A DNA stretch of 64,000 nucleotides from Streptomyces formicae (GTDB lineage Bacteria; Actinomycetota; Actinomycetes; Streptomycetales; Streptomycetaceae). Positions 58,428 to 64,000 of this stretch are shown piece by piece. Below the pieces are notes generated by a model, which was not told the origin of the DNA, made no database searches, and worked only from the letters and a program-made list of their open reading frames with translations. Numbering within the stretch: position 1 is the first letter of the stretch; each line of letters begins with the position of its first letter. The position numbers and the translations under genes were made by a program. Where the stretch lies: positions 7,294,001 through 7,358,000 of the forward strand of contig NZ_CP022685.1 in the NCBI RefSeq assembly GCF_002556545.1, read 5' to 3'.

Positions 58428-59576
58428 ATGAGCAGCGCGCCCGCGCCCCGCACCGCCGACGAGCCCGTGCCCTTCACCGCTGCCGACTACCGGGCCCGCA
58501 TGGAGCGGGCCGCCGCCGCGGCGGCCGACGCCGGTCTCGCGGGCGTCCTCGTCGCCCCGGGGCCCGACCTGACGTGGCTCACCGGCTACCGCCCCACCGC
58601 CGCCACCGAGCGCCTCACCACGCTCGTGCTCGCCGCGGGCCAGGACCCCGTCCTCGTGGTGCCGACCCTGGAGGCCCCGGACGCCGAGCGGGCCGTGGGC
58701 GCCGCCGCGCTCACGCTGCGCGACTGGACCGACGGCAAGGACCCGTACGCCGTCACCGCCCCGCTCCTGGACGTGGACGGCCGCTTCGCGGTGAGCGACA
58801 ACGCCTGGGCGATGCACCTGCTCGGCTTCCAGAAGGCGCTGCCGGGCACCTCGTACGTCTCCCTCACGGAAGCGCTGCCGATGCTCCGCGCCGTCAAGGA
58901 CGCCGCCGAGCTGGAGCGGCTCGCGGCGGCCGGTGCCGCGGCCGACGCGACGTACGAGGAGATCCAGAAGGTGCCCTTCGCGGGCCGCAGGGAGACGGAC
59001 GTCGCCGCCGACCTCGCCGAGCTGCTGCGGCGGTTCGGGCACTCCCAGGTCGACTTCACCGTGGTCGGCTCGGGTCCCAACGGCGCCAACCCCCACCACG
59101 AGGCGGGCGAGCGCGTCATCGAGCACGGCGACATGGTCGTCCTCGACTTCGGCGGCCTGCTGCACGGCTACGGCTCGGACACCTCGCGCACGGTCCACGT
59201 CGGCGAGCCGACCGCCGAGGAGCAGCGCGTGCACGACGTGGTGCGCGAGGCGCAGGCGGCGGGCTGCGCGGCGGTCAGGCCCGGCGCGGCCTGCCAGGAC
59301 GTCGACCGCGCCGCCCGCGCAGTGATCACCGAGTTCGGCTACGGCGAGCGCTTCATCCACCGCACCGGACACGGCATCGGCGTCACCACCCACGAACCGC
59401 CCTACATGATCGAGGGCGAGGAACAGCCGCTCGTGCCGGGAATGTGCTTCTCCGTAGAGCCCGGCATCTATCTGCCCGGCCGCTTCGGCGTGCGCATCGA
59501 GGACATCGTGACCGTCACGGAGGACGGCGGGCGGCGCCTGAACGGCACCGCCCGCGAGATGGCGATCGTCAGCTGA
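58428..59576 (+). CDS. M24 family Xaa-Pro aminopeptidase
   Basis: 382 residues, GGAGG before ATG. An N-terminal creatinase/prolidase-like domain (residues 15-150) and a C-terminal pita-bread domain. Metal ligands: Asp in VLDFGGLLHG (about 239), Asp in GSDTSRTV (about 250), His in TGHGIGVTTHEPP (about 315), Glu in SVEPGIYL (about 344) and Glu in RIEDIVTV (about 357). It should cleave the N-terminal residue before proline in peptides, in the cytoplasm. The stop TGA lies in TCAGCTGA, shared with a duplicated copy next to the convergent gene. Confidence 0.94.
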   Translation: MSSAPAPRTADEPVPFTAADYRARMERAAAAAADAGLAGVLVAPGPDLTWLTGYRPTAATERLTTLVLAAGQDPVLVVPTLEAPDAERAVGAAALTLRDWTDGKDPYAVTAPLLDVDGRFAVSDNAWAMHLLGFQKALPGTSYVSLTEALPMLRAVKDAAELERLAAAGAAADATYEEIQKVPFAGRRETDVAADLAELLRRFGHSQVDFTVVGSGPNGANPHHEAGERVIEHGDMVVLDFGGLLHGYGSDTSRTVHVGEPTAEEQRVHDVVREAQAAGCAAVRPGAACQDVDRAARAVITEFGYGERFIHRTGHGIGVTTHEPPYMIEGEEQPLVPGMCFSVEPGIYLPGRFGVRIEDIVTVTEDGGRRLNGTAREMAIVS

Positions 59577-59585
59577 GGCCGCTCG

Positions 59586-60599
59586 TCAGCTGAAGTCCGT
59601 GCGCGGCCCCGTGCGCGGTTCGCGGCCCGGGTAGGACGCCAGGACGTCGTACGGATAGGGCAGCGGTCGCGCGCTCACCGACGTCAGCCGCTCGTCCTGA
59701 TCGGCCGTCAACTCCCAGCCGGCGGCGCCGAGGTTGTCGCTCAACTGCTCGACGGACCGCGCCCCGACGATGGGCGCGGTCACCCCCGGCCGCTGGAGCA
59801 GCCAGCGCAGCGCCACCTGCGCGGGGGTGTGCCCGGTGGCGTCGGCGATCTCCACGAGGGCGTCGACCACCTGCCAGGTCTCCTCGGTGTCCCGCCGCTC
59901 CCAGGCGCCCGAACCCCGCGCCCCCTCGGGCGGACTGGCCATGCCGCGCCGGAACTTGCCCGAGAGCCAGCCGCCCTGGAGCGGGCTGTACGGAATGACG
60001 CCGACGCCGTCGGCCGCGCTCAGCGGCAGCAGCTCCCACTCGACCTCGCGCGCGAGGAGGTTGTACAGCGGCTGCAGACAGGAGTACGGCTCCCAGTCGC
60101 GGGCCCGCGCCACGTCGAGGGCCTTCTGCAACTGCGCCCCGGAGAGGTTGCTCGCCCCCACGTAGCGCACCTTGCCCGCCTTCACGAGGGTGTCCAGCGT
60201 GGACAGGGTCTCCTCGATCGGCGTCGTCGCGTCCCACACGTGCGTCTGGTAGAGGTCGATGTAGTCGGTGCCGAGGCGCCGCAGGCTCGCCTCCACCGCC
60301 GACACGATGTGCTTGCGGCTCAGGCCGCCCGCGTTGGGGGCGTCGCTCATGGTGGCGAACACCTTGGTGGCGATGACGAGGTCGTCCCTGCGCCGCCCCT
60401 TGAGCCAGCGGCCGAGGATTTCCTCCGACACCCCGCGCCCGTACATGTCGGCCGTGTCGATGAACGTGCCGCCCGCTTCCGTGAACGTGTCCAGCATGCG
60501 GTGCGACGTCGCCTCGTCGGCACCGCTGCCGAACATCATCGCGCCGAAGCACAGCTCACTGACGCGCAGTCCCGTACGGCCCAGGAATCGCTGCTGCAT
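59586..60599 (-). CDS. Aldo/keto reductase
   Basis: 337 residues, AAGGAGAGG before ATG. NADPH-dependent oxidoreductase with the complete tetrad Asp48, Tyr53 (ADMYGRG), Lys79 (ATKVF) and His120 (YQTHVWD), and the cofactor segment [12 protein letters not shown] near the C-terminus. It is closest in form to the YajO/YcsN-type AKRs that reduce aldehydes. It lies 49 nt downstream of treZ on the same strand and may be co-transcribed. The substrate is not predictable. Confidence 0.93.
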   Translation of the reverse strand: MQQRFLGRTGLRVSELCFGAMMFGSGADEATSHRMLDTFTEAGGTFIDTADMYGRGVSEEILGRWLKGRRRDDLVIATKVFATMSDAPNAGGLSRKHIVSAVEASLRRLGTDYIDLYQTHVWDATTPIEETLSTLDTLVKAGKVRYVGASNLSGAQLQKALDVARARDWEPYSCLQPLYNLLAREVEWELLPLSAADGVGVIPYSPLQGGWLSGKFRRGMASPPEGARGSGAWERRDTEETWQVVDALVEIADATGHTPAQVALRWLLQRPGVTAPIVGARSVEQLSDNLGAAGWELTADQDERLTSVSARPLPYPYDVLASYPGREPRTGPRTDFS

Positions 60600-60648
60600 G
60601 GTGCGCCCTCTCCTTGTCGGGTACGTCGTCTCCTCCGCGGTGGCCTAC

Positions 60649-62394
60649 CTACGCGGTGCCCAGGATCACGCACGATTCGGCGGGCAGCCGCACCACCCCG
60701 TCCGCGCCGGGAGCCTCGACCGTCTCCCAGGCGGCGAGCACGCGCGCGTGGCGGCCGTCCAGCGGTACGGCGACCTCTTCCTTGCCGAGGTTCACGGCGA
60801 TCCGCAGGTCCCCGCGCCGGAACGCGAACCAGCGGGCGCTCTCGTCGTGGGCGACCCGTACCGACGCCAGATCGGGGTCGGTCAGATCGCCCCTGGCGCG
60901 GCGCAGCGCGATCAGTTCGCGGTGCCAGGCGAGCAGGCGCGCGTGGTGTCCTTCGGCCGGCTCGTCCCAGTCGAGGCAGGACCGGTCCCGCGTGCCGTGG
61001 TCCTGCGGATCGGGGATGTCCTCCTCGGCCCAGCCGTGCGCCGCGAACTCCCGCCGCCTGCCCCGGCGTACGGCTTCGGCGAGCTCGGGGTCGGTGTGGT
61101 CGGTGAAGAACTGCCAGGGCGTCGTGGCGCCCCACTCCTCGCCCATGAACAGCATCGGCGTGAACGGCCCCGTGAGCGTCAGCGCGGCCGCGCAGGCGAG
61201 CAGGCCGGGGGAGAGGGCGGCGGCGAGCCTGTCGCCCTGCGCGCGGTTGCCTATCTGGTCGTGCGTCTGCGCGTAGCCGAGGAAGCGGTACGCGGGGGTC
61301 CGCGCGCGGTCCACGGGGCGGCCGTGGGCGCGGCCGCGGAAGGTCGAGTACGTCCCGTCGTGGAAGAAGGCGCGCGTCAGCGTCTTGCCGAGCGCGGCGA
61401 GCGGGGCCCGCGCGAAGTCCTCGTAGTAGCCCTGCGATTCGCCGGTGAGCGCGGTGTGCAGGGCGTGGTGGAAGTCGTCGTTCCACTGCGCGTGCAGGCC
61501 GAGGCCGCCGGTCGCGCGCGGCGTGACGACCCGTGGATCGGCCAGGTCGGACTCGCCGATCAGGGACAGCGGCCTGCCGAGCTCGGCGGCCAAGGAGTCG
61601 ACGGCGGCGGAGAGTTCCTCCAGGAAGTGGCACGCGCGCGTGTCGCGCAGCGCGTGCACCGCGTCCAGCCGCAGGCCGTCGATCCGGTAGTCCCGCAGCC
61701 AGGCGAGCGCGCTGCCGATCAGGTACGCGCGCACCTCGTCCGAGCCGGGCGCGTCCAGATTGACCGCCGCGCCCCAGGGCGTCTGGTGGGTCTCCGTGAA
61801 GTACGGGCCGAACGCGGGCAGGTAGTTGCCGGACGGGCCGAGGTGGTTGTGCACGACGTCGAGGACGACGCCGAGCCCCAGCGCGTGCGCCGCGTCGACA
61901 AATCGTTTCAGCGCCTCGGGGCCGCCGTAAGGCTCGTGGACCGCCCACAGCGACACCCCTTCGTAACCCCAGCCGTGGCGGCCGGGGAAGGGGCACAGCG
62001 GCATCAACTCCACGTGCGTCACACCGAGCTCGGCGAGATGCCCGAGCCGGGCGGCCGCCGCGTCGAGCGTGCCCTCGCGCGTGTACGTCCCCACGTGCAG
62101 CTCGTACAGGACCGCGTCGCGGATGCCGCGCCCCGCCCAGGGCGTGCGCCACGCGTGGCGGGTGTGCTCGACGACGGCGCTGAGTCCGTCGGGCCCGTCC
62201 GGCTGGCGCCGCGAGCGCGGGTCGGGCAGGACGGGGCCGCCGTCCAGCGAGAAGCCGTAGCGCGTGCCGTCCCGGGCCTCCGCGTCCACCGTCCACCACC
62301 CCGCGCGCTCCTCGTCACGCGCCAACGCGTGCGTGTCGCCCGCGCACTCCAGTGCGACCTGCGCGGCCTGCGGTGCCCACACCTCGAACCTCAC
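60649..62394 (-). CDS. treZ: Malto-oligosyltrehalose trehalohydrolase TreZ
   Basis: 581 residues from GTG 62394, with AGGGGAA 6-8 nt upstream; the open frame continues upstream without family similarity. GH13 enzyme that hydrolyses maltooligosyl trehalose to free trehalose. An N-terminal carbohydrate-binding-type domain (RFEVWAPQAAQVALECAG) is followed by the barrel with VLDVVHNHLGPSGNYL, GLRLDAVHAL (nucleophile Asp about 244), LIGESDLADPRV (acid Glu about 280) and QTHDQIGNRAQGDR (Asp about 380). FMGEEWGATTPWQFFTDH is diagnostic of TreZ. The partner treY is not in the window; in Streptomyces it usually lies close by. Confidence 0.95.
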   Translation of the reverse strand: MRFEVWAPQAAQVALECAGDTHALARDEERAGWWTVDAEARDGTRYGFSLDGGPVLPDPRSRRQPDGPDGLSAVVEHTRHAWRTPWAGRGIRDAVLYELHVGTYTREGTLDAAAARLGHLAELGVTHVELMPLCPFPGRHGWGYEGVSLWAVHEPYGGPEALKRFVDAAHALGLGVVLDVVHNHLGPSGNYLPAFGPYFTETHQTPWGAAVNLDAPGSDEVRAYLIGSALAWLRDYRIDGLRLDAVHALRDTRACHFLEELSAAVDSLAAELGRPLSLIGESDLADPRVVTPRATGGLGLHAQWNDDFHHALHTALTGESQGYYEDFARAPLAALGKTLTRAFFHDGTYSTFRGRAHGRPVDRARTPAYRFLGYAQTHDQIGNRAQGDRLAAALSPGLLACAAALTLTGPFTPMLFMGEEWGATTPWQFFTDHTDPELAEAVRRGRRREFAAHGWAEEDIPDPQDHGTRDRSCLDWDEPAEGHHARLLAWHRELIALRRARGDLTDPDLASVRVAHDESARWFAFRRGDLRIAVNLGKEEVAVPLDGRHARVLAAWETVEAPGADGVVRLPAESCVILGTA

Positions 62395-62538
62395 CGACGG
62401 TTCCCCTCGTCTGCCGTCCGTCACCTCGTGCGTCCCATGGTGCGTCAGGAGCGGTGGGCCTGTCGGGAGAAGCCGACGATCGGCCGTGGCCTCCGCGCAA
62501 TCTGGACACCCGGGCCGGGCTTGGCGGACAATCGCCTG

Positions 62539-63090
62539 GTGACATCCTCCTTCGAGTTCTCCACATACCCCGCGCGCGTGACGGACGCCGAGCGCGACCG
62601 GGCGCTGGACGCACTCAAGGAGGGCGCCGCGCTCGGCAGGCTCTCCCACGACACGTTCCTGCGGCGCATGGAGCTGGTGCTCTCCGCCAGCAAGCCGGAC
62701 GAACTGGCCGTGCTCACCGCCGATCTGCGCACCGAGAGCCGCTGGCAGCGGGCGGTGCTCGGCGGCGTCGAGGCGGTCTCCGGTTTCACGATGAAGCTGC
62801 GCAGGGCGTGGCAGGCCGAGCGCCTGCCGAAGCTGATGCTGCCGTCTCCGGAGAGCCCGTACCCGCTGCGCATCGGGCGCGACCCGGCCAACGGGCTGCG
62901 GCTCAGCCACGACACCGTCTCCCGCGTCCACGCCGAGCTGCGCAGGCAGGGCGGCATGTGGGTGCTGCGCGACCTCGGCTCGACCAACGGCACGTCGGTG
63001 AACGGCCGCAGGGTGACCGGCGCGGCCGTCGTCCAGGACGGCGACCTGGTGAGCTTCGGGCGGATGGCCTTCCGCCTCTCCGTCACCTGA
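62539..63090 (+). CDS. DUF1707-FHA domain protein
   Basis: 183 residues from GTG 62539; the ribosome site is weak (GGCGGA upstream). The N-terminal half is a DUF1707 domain (RVTDAERDRALDALKEGAALGRLSHDTFLRRME), seen in many actinobacterial regulators. The C-terminal half is a phosphothreonine-binding FHA domain with LRIGRDPANG (about 107), SRVHAEL (about 122) and DLGSTNGTSVNGRRV. It should read Thr phosphorylation by Ser/Thr kinases. No membrane span. Divergent from treZ with 144 nt between them. Confidence 0.9.
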   Translation: MTSSFEFSTYPARVTDAERDRALDALKEGAALGRLSHDTFLRRMELVLSASKPDELAVLTADLRTESRWQRAVLGGVEAVSGFTMKLRRAWQAERLPKLMLPSPESPYPLRIGRDPANGLRLSHDTVSRVHAELRRQGGMWVLRDLGSTNGTSVNGRRVTGAAVVQDGDLVSFGRMAFRLSVT

Positions 63091-63124
63091 CCCGGTGCGA
63101 AGGATCACCCGGTGCGAAGGATCA
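63091..63124. repeat. 17-bp perfect tandem duplication at convergent 3' ends
   Basis: CCCGGTGCGAAGGATCA at 63091-63107 is repeated directly at 63108-63124. The first copy starts immediately after the FHA gene stop. The second supplies the TCA that reads as the stop of the leftward peptidase gene. Confidence 0.85.
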
Positions 63125-64000
63125 GTCGCCCGGTACGCGCGCGTGGCGGGCGGCGGCGAGCGTGGTCCTCGACTGGTGCTCCACCTGGTCCTCCATCGGC
63201 ACCCAGCGGGCCCTGAACCGCTCGGCGAAGGCGTTGCTCCAGAGCGTCACGAGCTGTTCGAGACGGGGCGCCGCGCGGTCCCCCGCGTCCTCCAGGACCC
63301 GTAGCAGCATCGCGGCCGCGCGCAGCGGCAGCCGGCGGCCGAAGGCGTCGACGCTCCCGATGTACGCCCTGCTCGTGCCCGCGGGCGGCAGCCGTCCCCA
63401 GTCGTCGGCGAGCCCGGGAACCAGGGCGAGGGCCCAGCGCGCGGCCCTCAGCAGCGGTCCCTCGGCGCCCTCGGGGAGCCGCGGCAGCGCCTCGACGAGG
63501 ATCTCCTCGACCAGGCCCGCGTCCCGCCGCAGCCGCCGCGCCAGGATCCGCATCGCCCGCACCGGGGACGGGTGCGTCGCGGCGTCGTCGACCAGGTCGC
63601 TCGCCCACATCGGCACCTCGACGATCGCGGTGCGGCCGCCGTACCGGTGGGCGTGGTGCCAGGTGGTGAGCCTGGCGTCCTCCGGCAGGCTCGGGTAGGC
63701 GGCGTCAACGCCGGGTCCGGGCAGGATGTGCACGCCGGGTCCGGAGGCCGGCCAGCCCGCCGCGTCCGACGCCCCCGCCTCGACCGGGATGTGCAGCTCG
63801 GCCGCCGACTTGGCGAACGGCTCGGCGAGCCCAGGGATGTCCTTCGTCAACTGCACCCAGCTGCCGCCCAGATCGGTGCCGTGCAGGGACACCTGCAAGT
63901 ACGGCCGCAGTTCGTCGATGACCGAGGTCAGGGCGCGGGTCTCGGGAGGCAGCAGGTCCGGCGGCAGTACGGAGGGCGACCACTCGGGCTGCTCGGGACC
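63122..64000 (-). CDS. Probable M14-family zinc carboxypeptidase-like protein, 3' part only
   Basis: Open to the right edge, so the N-terminus is missing; at least 292 residues are visible. The segment LRPYLQVSLHGTDLGGSWVQ resembles the H-bearing beta strand of M14 carboxypeptidases, and VEVPMWASDLVDD is compatible with the strand before the catalytic Glu. The C-terminal half is Ala/Arg-rich helical. In this family the two N-terminal zinc ligands would lie beyond the window, so catalytic competence cannot be judged. A different alpha/beta hydrolase-type fold is possible. Confidence 0.45.
   Translation of the reverse strand, partial: GPEQPEWSPSVLPPDLLPPETRALTSVIDELRPYLQVSLHGTDLGGSWVQLTKDIPGLAEPFAKSAAELHIPVEAGASDAAGWPASGPGVHILPGPGVDAAYPSLPEDARLTTWHHAHRYGGRTAIVEVPMWASDLVDDAATHPSPVRAMRILARRLRRDAGLVEEILVEALPRLPEGAEGPLLRAARWALALVPGLADDWGRLPPAGTSRAYIGSVDAFGRRLPLRAAAMLLRVLEDAGDRAAPRLEQLVTLWSNAFAERFRARWVPMEDQVEHQSRTTLAAARHARVPGD

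Overview
The window is very GC-rich, with third-codon-position GC bias, frequent GTG/TTG starts and ATGA/GTGA gene overlaps. Together with geosmin synthase, a 3,5-dihydroxyphenylglycine (Dpg) NRPS locus and a phenoxazinone-synthase-like multicopper oxidase, this points to a Streptomyces (or very close actinomycete) chromosome. All identifications come from reading motifs and gene order; no database search was run.

Region 1 (1-14623) is the 3' edge of a non-ribosomal peptide cluster. It holds the tail of one NRPS, a three-module C-A-PCP NRPS ending in a thioesterase, and dpgA-dpgB-dpgC, which make the Dpg precursor. A perfect 13-bp stem ends the cluster.

Region 2 (14660-22599) holds a secreted M28 aminopeptidase and a ribose operon in the order rbsR-rbsA-rbsCB (permease fused to binding protein)-rbsK-rbsD. 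Two LacI-type operators lie upstream of rbsR, followed by a dense block of nested hairpins.

Region 3 (22600-29904) holds a HTH-NTPase-14xWD40 signalling protein, a MITE-like element with a CTAG target duplication, a DUF1266 protein, a cytochrome P450 and an alpha/beta hydrolase.

Region 4 (30095-53044) is the most unusual part. Two convergent, tightly packed operons lie back to back. The + strand one encodes a GAP1-like protein plus a vWA / PP2C / Ser-Thr kinase triad of the TerY-P type. The - strand one has ten genes: a small unknown, a TPR protein, a 1913-aa CHAT (caspase-like)-TPR protein, a possible degenerate J-domain protein, a GrpE-like factor, a DnaK with an inserted zinc ribbon, a degenerate Hsp70 fused to TPR, a coiled-coil two-TM protein, a one-TM protein with an Asp in its membrane segment, and an FN3 protein with a Pro/Trp tail. 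I infer a chaperone-gated, phosphorylation-controlled conflict or stress-response system with CHAT as the probable effector.

Region 5 (53293-64000) is housekeeping and secondary metabolism: geosmin synthase, multicopper oxidase, a PDZ membrane protein, an M24 aminopeptidase, an aldo/keto reductase, treZ, a DUF1707-FHA protein and the 3' part of a probable M14-type peptidase.
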